DNA from: Bacteroidota bacterium
Lineage (GTDB): Bacteria; Bacteroidota; Ignavibacteria; Kapaibacteriales; HRBIN21
Assembly (NCBI GenBank): GCA_030550275.1
Contig: JAUQPR010000001.1
Location: forward strand, 62,001 to 126,000
Length of the DNA: 64,000 nt
Direction of reading: 5' to 3'
In this document: piece after piece, positions 45,701 through 53,250 of the stretch
How positions within the stretch are numbered: the first letter of the stretch is position 1
Layout of the letters: each line of letters begins with the position of its first letter
Notes under the pieces: generated by a model
What the model was told of the DNA's origin: nothing
Databases searched by the model: none
What the model saw: the letters and a program-made list of their open reading frames with translations, nothing else
Program-made: the position numbers and the translations under genes

Positions 45701-45720
45701 CTCAGCCGGAGCGGGATCAT
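42667..45720 (-). CDS. sbcC: SbcC, Rad50-like ATPase of the SbcCD nuclease
   Basis: With SbcD it forms an ATP-driven nuclease that opens DNA ends, hairpins and protein-blocked ends. The 1017-residue product has Walker A GPTGSGKS (35-42), long Gln/Glu/Leu/Arg coiled-coil arms, and a zinc hook CPLC near residue 503 (HPGQPCPLCGALEHP). The ABC signature LSGGQLFQASLAMAL (about 910) and Walker B LFFIDEGFGSLD (about 940) follow. The length is typical. The ATG at 45720 overlaps the sbcD stop in ATGA. Its 3' end overlaps the GH38 gene by 41 bases. Long open frames on the opposite strand here are a product of its codon bias. Confidence 0.97.
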   Translation of the reverse strand: MIPLRLSLQGVFSYRTRQELEFGRLLEGGLFGVLGPTGSGKSALLEAIILALYGRAPRMEGRRVESVANPLTQRLEVELEFRLDAPLQAPRYRYILRAHRSPRGELKTERSAYHWNSGDWQPVDPDAERLLGISYENFCRAVILPQGTFDEFLRMEVKARTEVLTELFALHHYDVTEALRQLRESTRADRDACQRQLQALSHATPEREQQLREELKHCEHERAQVTEQLEQLRQQEEQLRQQRDRWQEYTACRQELDELQQREPEMRHRRQRLERFQAYERQLRHLWERFQEERRQLERSRQRCIQLQQQWEAAEQHRAHLEPEFQQLRQRYEQRHREQELVQLYRRAAQMLALQQEVQQLRERTDALTMQLEQARAQQQHLQHQWQQLRQRQQELRAQLDELQELIPRRERYEQLIGEQERLFQEEQQLAARRQELCREVWSRLPELEPLPISQPEDVLEWLQQEYARQESQLHELRRRAEELERHRMLSALRGELHPGQPCPLCGALEHPSPFAPSPELAEQVRQLEQQQLECEQRLEQLPKAIEWLRAQLQMLEERRHELTLRLQAVAEQLHEHARGMPDAPESSSQLRSRRDALRQQLSELDRQSQQLEQDARQLGQRLQELQQESDQLRQRFHERNAVLEQLRQELAQRGLEAVPENPSAAAEQLQRELAELEQQYRQRESEYTQLVRNCEQLRGELSESQHRCEEQQARCAEVHAELQQRCAQMGIAVEALEELFTMMPDLEQEAQELEAFERAYERLQQRIAELEPDAHAYKPEEHERLKERIQQLEQRRQELDRQLGAAQQELEQLLRQLQEREQLQAKFHTLDQRLALLEQLAKVLRGQAFVDFVARNYLRSLCEQANLYLREWTNGALLLEVSTDRQGKSELRVLDLFHGGRERSVKTLSGGQLFQASLAMALALSDWVRAQSRLQRALFFIDEGFGSLDRDNLSLVVQTLRTLARSGRPIGIITHREELKEELDAFVLVSLSERGSVLRPSWLYAAEGLPPGADAH

Positions 45721-46919
45721 TCCGCTGCCTGCTGCAGTGTCCACAGCTCACGGAAGAGCTCCTGTAGTTCGGGGCTGGGGTCGGTCCCCTCGCGCTCCCG
45801 ATAGAAGGCGCGGAAGAGCTCCAAAGGGTCGAGCCCCTCCACGCGCGCCTGCGGTTGCTGGATCTGGGAAAGCGGCGAACTGAGCGGATCCAGGGCGATC
45901 TCCAGCCGCTCGTGTGCCCGCCGCAACTGCTCCAGCTCGCCTGGTCCCATCGGACAGGAGAGCAGCAGCCGGACGTACGCGGCGGAATGCTGCTCCAGGA
46001 GCCGGAGCGCCTCCTCAAGGCTCTGCGCTCGAAGCTGCACAATGGAGCAGCCTTCGCTGAGCCGGTAGCGCTCGTAGTGAACCTCGCCGGCGGAGAGCTC
46101 CAGCAGCACAACGGATTTCTCTGGTGCGGGATCGGTCGCGCTGTACTGGAGTGGGCTTCCCGCGTACACAACGGGGCAGCAGCCGCCGGGGAGTTCCATC
46201 GGGCGATGGAGATGCCCCAGGGCAACGTAGTCAATGCCCTCGGGGAAGCTGTTCACACCGATGGCTTCGGCGCCGCCAAGCGCGCTCGGGCGCTCCTCCT
46301 CATCCTCCTGCGGTGGTTCGCCTTCGGCGGGGATGCAGTAGAGGTGTGCCAGGAGCACCGTCGGGACATCTGGGCGGAGCTGTTGCACGCCGTGCCGCCA
46401 GCGCTGGTGCAGATATTCGGCTTGAGGCTGCTGCAGCCGCTCCCCCAGCCGCACCTCCGATACGTACGGGGTCAGCAGCAACTGGAGCGGCTCCTCCCAG
46501 CGCGGATGCAGGAGGCGCACCACTCCAGGAGTCAGCTCCTCCAGCACGGCTTGTCCCAGACTCAGCCGCGCCGACGGCAGAGCAGCAAAGGGGAGCCCGG
46601 CAAGCAGAATTCCCAGTGGGTATCCCCAGCGTGCGCGGGCATCCAGCCATTCGGGCAGATCGTGGTTGCCCGCAATTGCCACGACGATTCGCTCCCCACC
46701 CTGGGCAAGCTCGAAGAGCGCATCGTAGAAGAGCCGTTGGGCTTCTACCGGGGGCGTCTTCGTGTCGAAGAGATCACCGGCGATGAGCACCGCATCGGCA
46801 CGCCACGCCCGGGCAAGGCGCACAAGCTCTTCGAGCACCCTCTGCTGCTCCTCCAGTCGTTCGAAGCGCCCGAAGCGTTTGCCCAGGTGCCAATCCGCCG
46901 TATGCAGAATCCGCAGCAT
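45717..46919 (-). CDS. sbcD: SbcD, Mre11-like nuclease subunit of SbcCD
   Basis: The 400-residue calcineurin-like phosphoesterase has the metal motifs HTADWHLGK (residues 6-14), AGDLFD (about 48), GNHD (about 84) and GHLHRPM. The C-terminal capping region follows. The pair with sbcC is standard. It starts at the ATG at 46919, with a TAACTTTG promoter element 23 bases upstream. The longer frame (to 47033) runs through that promoter and has no family similarity. Confidence 0.96.
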   Translation of the reverse strand: MLRILHTADWHLGKRFGRFERLEEQQRVLEELVRLARAWRADAVLIAGDLFDTKTPPVEAQRLFYDALFELAQGGERIVVAIAGNHDLPEWLDARARWGYPLGILLAGLPFAALPSARLSLGQAVLEELTPGVVRLLHPRWEEPLQLLLTPYVSEVRLGERLQQPQAEYLHQRWRHGVQQLRPDVPTVLLAHLYCIPAEGEPPQEDEEERPSALGGAEAIGVNSFPEGIDYVALGHLHRPMELPGGCCPVVYAGSPLQYSATDPAPEKSVVLLELSAGEVHYERYRLSEGCSIVQLRAQSLEEALRLLEQHSAAYVRLLLSCPMGPGELEQLRRAHERLEIALDPLSSPLSQIQQPQARVEGLDPLELFRAFYREREGTDPSPELQELFRELWTLQQAAE

Positions 46920-46942
46920 GCCGTAGCCATGCCAGTGCGGCG

Positions 46943-46950
46943 CAAAGTTA
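46943..46950 (-). promoter_or_regulatory. Bacteroidota-type -7 element (TAACTTTG) for sbcD-sbcC-GH38
   Basis: On the minus strand an exact TAnnTTTG match (then CGCCGC) ends 23 bases before the sbcD ATG in the divergent gap to acyP. It also rules out the longer sbcD frame. No exact match is seen on the plus strand for acyP. Confidence 0.6.
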
Positions 46951-47031
46951 GCAACTGCTGAGACTGCACCCGCACCGAAGAGGCGCCGTGGTTCGTCCTT
47001 TGCCGTGCATTGCAAGGCGGTCGAGCTTCCC

Positions 47032-47331
47032 ATGCAAGCGCGCGTACGGGTTCGGGTCCAGGGACGGGTGCAGGGCGTTGGATTCCGCTACTTTGCCCTC
47101 CAGCATGCCCGCCGACTGGGCGTACGGGGATACGTGCGCAATTGCCCCGATGGCAGCGTAGAGGTCCTTGCCGAAGGCGATCGCACCGCACTGGAGGAGC
47201 TGCTTGCGCTCCTCCGGCAGGGTCCACCGGCGGCACGGGTAGACAGCTGCCATGCAGAGTGGGAGCCGTACGAAGGAAACTTGCCGTCGTTCCAGATCGT
47301 GTCCTTCAGCACGGAGCAGCGATGGAGCTGA
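47032..47331 (+). CDS. acyP: Acylphosphatase
   Basis: Hydrolyses the carboxyl-phosphate bond of acyl phosphates. The 99-residue product has the signature QGRVQGVGFRYF with catalytic Arg19, and Asn37 in GYVRNCPDGSVEV; the usual length is about 90-100. The ATG at 47032 is chosen; a frame from 47005 adds nine residues with no family similarity. The last 10 bases overlap the SDR gene. It heads the rightward run to lolA, although the gap before it lacks a clear promoter match. Confidence 0.93.
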   Translation: MQARVRVRVQGRVQGVGFRYFALQHARRLGVRGYVRNCPDGSVEVLAEGDRTALEELLALLRQGPPAARVDSCHAEWEPYEGNLPSFQIVSFSTEQRWS

Positions 47332-48209
47332 CGCAGGAGACCGTTGTCGTCATCACTGGAGCCTCGTCCGGAATCGGTGCAGCAACGGCACGCCGCTTTG
47401 CGCGGGAGGGCGCACGCGTGGTGTTGGCAGCCCGACGCGCCGAGCGGCTCGCTGAAATAGCCCAAGAGCTGCGCCAATCGGGAGCAACGGCACTGGCGAT
47501 CCCAACCGATGTGACCGATCCGGAGCAGGCACACCGCCTCATTGAGCAGACCCTCGAGCACTTCGGACGGCTGGATGTGCTCATTAACAACGCTGGACGG
47601 GGCTACGTGGGAGCCGTCGAGGAGACAACGCCGGAGATGCTCCTCCGCATGTTCGCCGTCAACGCCTTTGCACTCTGGTACGTCACCGCACCGGCGCTCC
47701 CGGTCATGAAGGCGCAGCGCCGTGGGCACATCATCGTCATCTCCAGCGTGGTCGGGCGCTGGGGCTATCCGTACAGCAGTGCATACGTGGCGGCAAAGCA
47801 CGCAGCGGTGGGCTTTGTAGCGGCATTGCGGACGGAACTCGTCGGAACCGGTGTGGAGGCAAGCGTTGTCTGCCCCGCCGCCGTTGACACAGACTGGGGG
47901 AAGGTGACCGACGGCGGTCCGCTGGGGGACCTCTACATCGCCGGAATTCGCCGCTCTAAAGCCATCGCCGCCGAGCGCGGTCTGCCTCTGGCACCACTGT
48001 CGCGGATCCTTTCCCCCGATGACATCGCCGAACAACTGGTGCAGCTGGTGCGCTCGCCGCGCAGCGACCTGTTTACCCATCCCGGCACGGCAGAGTTAGC
48101 TGAGCTGGCAGCTCGCGACCGCGAAACCTTCGAGCAGCGGATGCTGCCATTCTACCTGGGTGTACAGCAGGTCTACGCCGAATGGCGGCGCAATGCTATG
48201 CCGGAATAG
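47322..48209 (+). CDS. Short-chain dehydrogenase/reductase
   Basis: The 295-residue product has the classical SDR fold: TGASSGIG cofactor loop (residues 12-19), NNAG (89-92), catalytic Ser141/Ser142 and YxxxK at 155-159 (AYVAAK). The basic residues after beta2 (AARRAERL) suggest NADP. The C-terminal tail of about 60 residues after the core is longer than usual. Substrate is unknown. The ATG at 47322 lies inside the acyP end, and its own 3' end overlaps the patatin gene by 17 bases. A frame from 47010 is within acyP. Confidence 0.88.
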   Translation: MELTQETVVVITGASSGIGAATARRFAREGARVVLAARRAERLAEIAQELRQSGATALAIPTDVTDPEQAHRLIEQTLEHFGRLDVLINNAGRGYVGAVEETTPEMLLRMFAVNAFALWYVTAPALPVMKAQRRGHIIVISSVVGRWGYPYSSAYVAAKHAAVGFVAALRTELVGTGVEASVVCPAAVDTDWGKVTDGGPLGDLYIAGIRRSKAIAAERGLPLAPLSRILSPDDIAEQLVQLVRSPRSDLFTHPGTAELAELAARDRETFEQRMLPFYLGVQQVYAEWRRNAMPE

Positions 48210-50841
48210 TCTCGTGCTGCTTGCCGCAACCGCCATACTGGCTGCACAGCCCGTGTGGCAATGGGAGCGTGCGGAGCTGGACTCGCTGCGCCCGCAGATT
48301 GTTCTGGTGCTCAGCGGCGGCGGGGCACGTGGAATTGCGCAAATCGGCGTCCTCCAAACGCTCCACCGCGCCGGGATTCTCCCCGACGCCGTTGTCGGAA
48401 GCAGCATTGGGGCAATCCTCGGCGGACTCTACGCCAGCGGCTACAGCCCCGAGGAGCTGGAGGAGTTGGTCCGCCGCACCGATTGGAACACCCTCCTGGC
48501 ACTGCAGGAGCAGGAGCGGCGCGAGCTCTTTGTGGAGCAGAAACTCGAGCGCGACCGCAGCCTGCTGACGCTGTATTTTGAGAACTTTCGCCCTATCCTG
48601 CCGCTGGCGGTCGTCACCGGCAGCCGCATCACCGCCTTCCTGGAGCAGCTACTCTGGAATGCACCCTACCAGAGCAGCGATTTCGACCGGCTGCGCTGCC
48701 GCTTCCGCGCCGTTGCTACCGACCTCTTGCGTGGGGAGTCCATCGCACTGAATTCGGGCGATTTTGCGCTTGCCCTCCGCGCCAGTGCCAGCTTTCCGCT
48801 GCGCTACCCGCCGGTACAGTGGGATAGCCTGCTCTTGGTGGATGGCGGGCTCAAGGCGAATCTACCCGTTCGCCTTGCCCGTAGGCTCTTCCCCCGGGCA
48901 ATTCTGATTGCGGTCAACACCGTCGCCCCGCTGCGCAGCGCCGAGGAGCTGACCAGCCCGTGGGCGGTTGCCGACCAGAGCGTTTCGCTGCTCATGCAGA
49001 GCTTTGTGGAGCTGGACCGCGCTGCTGCCGATGTGCTCATCGAGCCGGAACTGGGCAGGCACGGCACCTTGGAGTTCTCCAACTTCGATACCCTGCTCAC
49101 AGCAGGGCGTCTGGCGGCTGCGCGGGCGCTTCCGCAGCTCCGCGAGCGCCTCCAGCGCCATTGGGATTCCGTGGCGCTCCATTTGGCACAACCGTTGAGC
49201 TCCGGCAGGGCGCTTCCCCTCTCTGCGCTCCAGTTGGAGGGATTTGCCCCTGAGGACCGGCAGCGCCTGCTCCAGCTCCAGGGGCAGCCCCTTGCCCGTG
49301 CGCTTGCAGAGATTCTCCAGTGCACTGCCGATGGCTGCTACCGACGCCTTGCCTGCAGTGCCTCGGTCAACGGAGCAGCCGTCGAGCTCATCTGCCACGC
49401 CCAGCCCTACGAGCAGCTCCACCAAGTGGAGTTCGAAGGCGATTCGCCCCCAGCAGCCGTGAGCGCACTCGTGGAGGCATCGGGGGCAGCTCTCTCGGAA
49501 TGCCCTCGCCATCGGTGGCACACCGAAACGCTGCTGCGCACCCTGCTGCACTCCTTTGGGAAGCGCTTTGTGCAGGTAGAGCGCTGGGAAGCTGTAGACT
49601 CCTGCCTGGTGGTTCGGCTGCATACCCGCTCTGCTGCTCAGCTCCAGTGCATTGGGCTTTCTGCTACCGAATGCGCCGAACTGCAAGGGCTTCTCCGCGT
49701 ACACCCCGGGCAGCAGTTGCCCGAGGACTTCCTCACCACGTGGAACCGGCTGCGCAACTCCGGACTCTTCCGGGCGTTGGAGCTCCGCGCGTTCGAGCAC
49801 GCCGACAGCCTACTGCTGCAGCTCCATCTGTGGCGGGAACCCTCTCAGCGACTGCACATCGGCATCCGCAGCGACAATGAGCGCTTCACGCGGCTCTGGT
49901 TGGAAGCCCTGCACCATCAAGGGCTCTCCTGGCGCTGGGAGCTACGGCTGCAGGGGATGCTCGGTCCACGCGACGCGGCAGCAGCGCTGGGGCTGAGCCT
50001 CCACCGCCTGTTCCCGGACATCTGGGCTTCGGCACGGATGCAGCTCTACGCATCCCAGCAGCTTCTGCCCGAATTCGCCGAGGAGCCTTCGCCCACGGGC
50101 TGGCGCATCCTCACCCGCGGAGAGCTGCTCCAGCAGCGCATCGGCGCGCTTGCCTCCATCAGCTTCCCCTTCCAGCCCAACGGCATGCTGGAGAGCTATC
50201 TCCGGCTGGAGCGCCAGCGCGAGTATCCCAGCAACGGCACCCCCGCCCCGTTCTACAAGGTCCTGCTCTGGGGCGCATCCTTCCGACACGACGACCGCGA
50301 CCGTGCCGAATTCCCCACCACCGGACAGCTCTTTGCCCTGACACTGGAGGGAAGCCTCCCAGGCGTCCGGGAGGCGGTCTCCTTCAGCCGGGCGCATCTG
50401 CACTACGAGCGCGCCACAAGGCTCCAGAATGCCCACACCCTCACCGTTGCCATCGAGTTTGGCGCCGGCGATGCTACAATGCCTTCGGTGGAGTTCTTCT
50501 CGCTCGGCGGACTCCACAGTTTTCTGGGGATGCGCGAGGGGCAATGGCGTGGACGGCAACTCCTGCGCACGGCGGTAGAATATGCCTTCCCCAGCCCCGT
50601 GCACCTGTGGTTTCCAACGTCCGTCTTTGCTCGATGGAACGCTGGCAGCGTGTGGGCACTCCCCGAACAGATTCGGCTCTCAGAGCTGCGGCACGGCATC
50701 GGCATCGGCATCGTGCTGGAGACCCCCATCGGATTGGCTCAGGCGGCGATTGGACGCAGCTTCCGCTTCTTCCAGACCGGACGCTTCCTGCGCTGGGGTC
50801 CGACCCTGCTCTACTTCAGCATCGGCAGCCACATGCCATGA
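48193..50841 (+). CDS. Patatin-like phospholipase fused to POTRA and BamA-type barrel (type Vd-like)
   Basis: The 882-residue product has a signal peptide (about 1-19, ending ILAAQ), a patatin domain with oxyanion loop GGGARG (42-47), nucleophile motif GSSIG (Ser71) and catalytic LLLVDGG (Asp). After that come one or two POTRA-like modules (about 330-530; HQVEFEGDSPPAAVSALV) and a C-terminal beta-barrel of about 330 residues with alternating aromatic strands. This is the PlpD-type, type Vd autotransporter layout, in which the lipase is displayed or secreted across the outer membrane. It is coupled to the LOG gene (ATGA). The upstream 33 bases of frame are inside the SDR gene. Confidence 0.85.
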   Translation: MLCRNSLVLLAATAILAAQPVWQWERAELDSLRPQIVLVLSGGGARGIAQIGVLQTLHRAGILPDAVVGSSIGAILGGLYASGYSPEELEELVRRTDWNTLLALQEQERRELFVEQKLERDRSLLTLYFENFRPILPLAVVTGSRITAFLEQLLWNAPYQSSDFDRLRCRFRAVATDLLRGESIALNSGDFALALRASASFPLRYPPVQWDSLLLVDGGLKANLPVRLARRLFPRAILIAVNTVAPLRSAEELTSPWAVADQSVSLLMQSFVELDRAAADVLIEPELGRHGTLEFSNFDTLLTAGRLAAARALPQLRERLQRHWDSVALHLAQPLSSGRALPLSALQLEGFAPEDRQRLLQLQGQPLARALAEILQCTADGCYRRLACSASVNGAAVELICHAQPYEQLHQVEFEGDSPPAAVSALVEASGAALSECPRHRWHTETLLRTLLHSFGKRFVQVERWEAVDSCLVVRLHTRSAAQLQCIGLSATECAELQGLLRVHPGQQLPEDFLTTWNRLRNSGLFRALELRAFEHADSLLLQLHLWREPSQRLHIGIRSDNERFTRLWLEALHHQGLSWRWELRLQGMLGPRDAAAALGLSLHRLFPDIWASARMQLYASQQLLPEFAEEPSPTGWRILTRGELLQQRIGALASISFPFQPNGMLESYLRLERQREYPSNGTPAPFYKVLLWGASFRHDDRDRAEFPTTGQLFALTLEGSLPGVREAVSFSRAHLHYERATRLQNAHTLTVAIEFGAGDATMPSVEFFSLGGLHSFLGMREGQWRGRQLLRTAVEYAFPSPVHLWFPTSVFARWNAGSVWALPEQIRLSELRHGIGIGIVLETPIGLAQAAIGRSFRFFQTGRFLRWGPTLLYFSIGSHMP

Positions 50842-51410
50842 AGCAGCCCATCGTCACGGTCTTTGGAAGTTCCCGCAGCGGACCGGAGGAGGAAGCCTAC
50901 CGGGAAGCGGTCCTACTGGGGGAGCGCTTAGCAGCCGCGGGGATCGGCATCGCCACCGGCGGCTACGGCGGCATCATGGAAGCGGCTCTGCGCGGAGCGG
51001 CTCCCTTCGATGTGCCCAGAATCGGCATCATCGCTGATGAGCTTGTGCAGCGCCGCGTCAACCCCTTTGTCGGCGAGCTTGTGCGCACGCGGAGCTACCT
51101 GGAGCGTCTGCAACGGCTGCTGCACTTGGGCGATGGCTACGCGCTTTTCCCGGGCGGCACGGGCACGCTGCTGGAGCTGCTCTCCATCTGGGCACTGAGC
51201 GAGCGCGGGTTGCTCCCTCCCAAACCAACGGTCTGCATTGGGGTGCGGTGGAGAGAGCTGCTCAGCTGCCTCCGCAGCGGTCTGGAGGGTTCACCGCCGC
51301 ATGTGACCATCGTTGCAACGGCACAGGAAGCCGCCGAGTACCTGATTGCCCAACTCCAGGGGCAACCGAAGGAGCCGCCTATTCGTCAACACAGAGCGCA
51401 AGGAGGGTGA
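50838..51410 (+). CDS. LOG-family nucleotide phosphoribohydrolase
   Basis: The 190-residue Rossmann-like protein has ATGGYGGIMEAALRGA (41-56 region) and PGGTGTLLELLS (about 105), the PGGxGTxxE signature of the LOG / 'lysine decarboxylase-like' family. Members cleave nucleoside 5'-monophosphates, including cytokinin riboside 5'-phosphate, releasing ribose 5-phosphate; many bacterial copies have unknown substrates. The ATG overlaps the patatin gene stop. The rhodanese gene begins 5 bases after its stop with its own AGGAGG. Confidence 0.87.
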   Translation: MKQPIVTVFGSSRSGPEEEAYREAVLLGERLAAAGIGIATGGYGGIMEAALRGAAPFDVPRIGIIADELVQRRVNPFVGELVRTRSYLERLQRLLHLGDGYALFPGGTGTLLELLSIWALSERGLLPPKPTVCIGVRWRELLSCLRSGLEGSPPHVTIVATAQEAAEYLIAQLQGQPKEPPIRQHRAQGG

Positions 51411-51415
51411 GAAGC

Positions 51416-52042
51416 ATGAGCTCGCTTGTGCGCGAAGTCGGTGCGCTTGTGCTGCTGGTCACGGCAGTGGCGCTGCTCTACAACACATTCAATCCCGCCG
51501 GGCTCCCGCTGCTGCGGTCGGAGCAGCGTCTGCCCACCATTGCCGATAGCGCGCTGCTGCAGGAGCTTGCGGCTTTGGCACCGGACACCGGCTCCACCTC
51601 CCCAGCCCCGAAAGCAGCCCCGGACACTGCAGCGCAGCCATCTGCGCGGATGGAGCGTCCGGCTGCACAGAACCCTGCAGAACGCTCGCCTACTGCAGCC
51701 CGGCATCCTGCTGCGGCAGACACCCAGGGCATCTGGGCAATCCGCTACGAACAGCTTGTGCAATTGCTCAACCATCCGGAGGTCCTGCTCATTGACGCCC
51801 GGCGTCCGGAGGACTTCCAGGCAGGGCATATCCCTGGGGCGCGCAACATCTTCGCCTACGAGTTCCAACTGCACATCCCCGAGCTCATCGCCCTTCCTCG
51901 CACCAAGCCCGTGGTAGTCTACTGCGACGGCGGGCAATGCGAACTGAGCCACTACTTAGCCGAGCAGCTCCGCACGCTCGGCTTCCGCAGGATCTACATC
52001 TACGAAGGCGGCTGGGCGGAATGGCGCACCCGGCACCCATAG
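51416..52042 (+). CDS. Membrane-anchored rhodanese-domain protein
   Basis: The 208-residue product has an N-terminal transmembrane helix (about 7-25), a low-complexity linker of about 80 residues rich in Ala, Pro and Thr, and a rhodanese domain (about 110-205). The domain shows LLIDARRPEDFQAGHIPGA and the active-site loop VVYCDGGQCE, in which the first Cys is the sulfur carrier. It would sit in the periplasm, moving sulfane sulfur or acting as a sulfur sensor. The ATG at 51416 has AGGAGG at 51401-51406. Its 3' end overlaps the sigma-54 activator gene by 22 bases, so they are coupled. Confidence 0.88.
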   Translation: MSSLVREVGALVLLVTAVALLYNTFNPAGLPLLRSEQRLPTIADSALLQELAALAPDTGSTSPAPKAAPDTAAQPSARMERPAAQNPAERSPTAARHPAAADTQGIWAIRYEQLVQLLNHPEVLLIDARRPEDFQAGHIPGARNIFAYEFQLHIPELIALPRTKPVVVYCDGGQCELSHYLAEQLRTLGFRRIYIYEGGWAEWRTRHP

Positions 52043-53250
52043 AACCCAGCGAGGCGCAGTTTGAGCTGCTGCAGTGGCGCTACGGCATTGTGGGACGCTC
52101 GCCAGCGCTCCGCCGTGCTATGGAGTTGCTGTTGCAAGCCGCCCCAACGGAGCTGACTGTGCTCATCACCGGCGAGACGGGTACGGGCAAGGAGCTCTTT
52201 GCCCGGGCAATCCATGGCTTGAGCCCACGCCGCCGCTATCCCTTCGTTGTGCTCAACTGCGCGGCAATTCCGGAGACCCTGCTGGAATCGGAGCTCTTCG
52301 GGCATGTGCGCGGCGCCTTCACCGGTGCCGTCACCGACCGGCAGGGCTACTTTGAGATTGCCAACCGCGGGACGCTGTTCCTGGACGAAATTGGAGAGCT
52401 GCCGCCGGCACTCCAGGTCAAGCTGTTGCGGGTGCTGGAGACGGGCGAATTCTCCCCGCTCGGCTCCACCGAAGTACGCCATACCGACGTTCGGCTCATC
52501 GCTGCAACGAACCGCGACCTGGAGCGCGCCGTCGAAGAGGGCACCTTCCGGCAAGACCTCTTCTTCCGGCTCAACGCCGTGCGGATCCATCTACCGCCGC
52601 TGCGGGAGCGCCCGGAGGATATCCCGCTGCTGGTGGAATACATCGCCACGCGCACGTGCGAACGGCTGGGGATCGAGTTCGAAGGCATCACCCCGGAAGC
52701 GCTGCAACTGCTCCAGCAATACCACTGGCCGGGCAACGTGCGCCAACTCCGCAATCTGGTCGAAACGATGGTGACGCTGGAGCACGGGCGCCTGATTACG
52801 CCCGAGCTTGTGCGCAAGTACCTGCCCGAAGAGCGCCCCACCGAGGCAGCTATGCCCGTGCCGGTTCAGCGCGCGATCGTTGCGCTCCCGCGCCCAACGG
52901 CACCGCTGGCGGGATTCGATACCGGCTTGCTCTACCGTGTGCTGCTGGACATCCGCAGCGAGCTCTCCGAACTGCGCCGTGCTGTTGCACTGCTTGCCCC
53001 AACGCTGGAGCTACTCGAGCAGAAGCTGGAGCGCTTCGAGCAGCATCTGCACAGCAGCGATTCGGACGAGCACACCATCCGATTGCGCGATGAGGCGGAT
53101 TTCCGGCTCCAGGAGCTGGAGCGTCGGCTCATCCTGGCAGCGCTAAAGCGCTTCGGCGGGAACCGGCGCCGAGCAGCTCGCGCCCTGGGCATCAGCGAAC
53201 GCACCCTCTACCGCAAGCTCTCCGAGTACGGCTTGGGGGAGATGCTCTGA
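52021..53250 (+). CDS. Sigma-54-dependent transcriptional activator without a receiver domain
   Basis: The 409-residue product starts with only about 20 residues before an AAA+ domain. It has Walker A GETGTGKE (51-58), the sigma-54 loop GAFTGA (98-103), Walker B GTLFLDEIG, and the Arg finger region. After residue 300 there is a helical segment rich in Leu and Glu (LLDIRSELSELRRAV, LELLEQKLERFEQHL) with coiled-coil spacing, then a Fis-type helix-turn-helix (about 365-405; NRRRAARALGISERTLYRKL). There is no receiver, PAS or GAF domain. It implies rpoN in the genome. Targets are unknown; the adjacent genes could be among them. The start overlaps the rhodanese gene. Confidence 0.92.
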   Translation: MAHPAPIEPSEAQFELLQWRYGIVGRSPALRRAMELLLQAAPTELTVLITGETGTGKELFARAIHGLSPRRRYPFVVLNCAAIPETLLESELFGHVRGAFTGAVTDRQGYFEIANRGTLFLDEIGELPPALQVKLLRVLETGEFSPLGSTEVRHTDVRLIAATNRDLERAVEEGTFRQDLFFRLNAVRIHLPPLRERPEDIPLLVEYIATRTCERLGIEFEGITPEALQLLQQYHWPGNVRQLRNLVETMVTLEHGRLITPELVRKYLPEERPTEAAMPVPVQRAIVALPRPTAPLAGFDTGLLYRVLLDIRSELSELRRAVALLAPTLELLEQKLERFEQHLHSSDSDEHTIRLRDEADFRLQELERRLILAALKRFGGNRRRAARALGISERTLYRKLSEYGLGEML

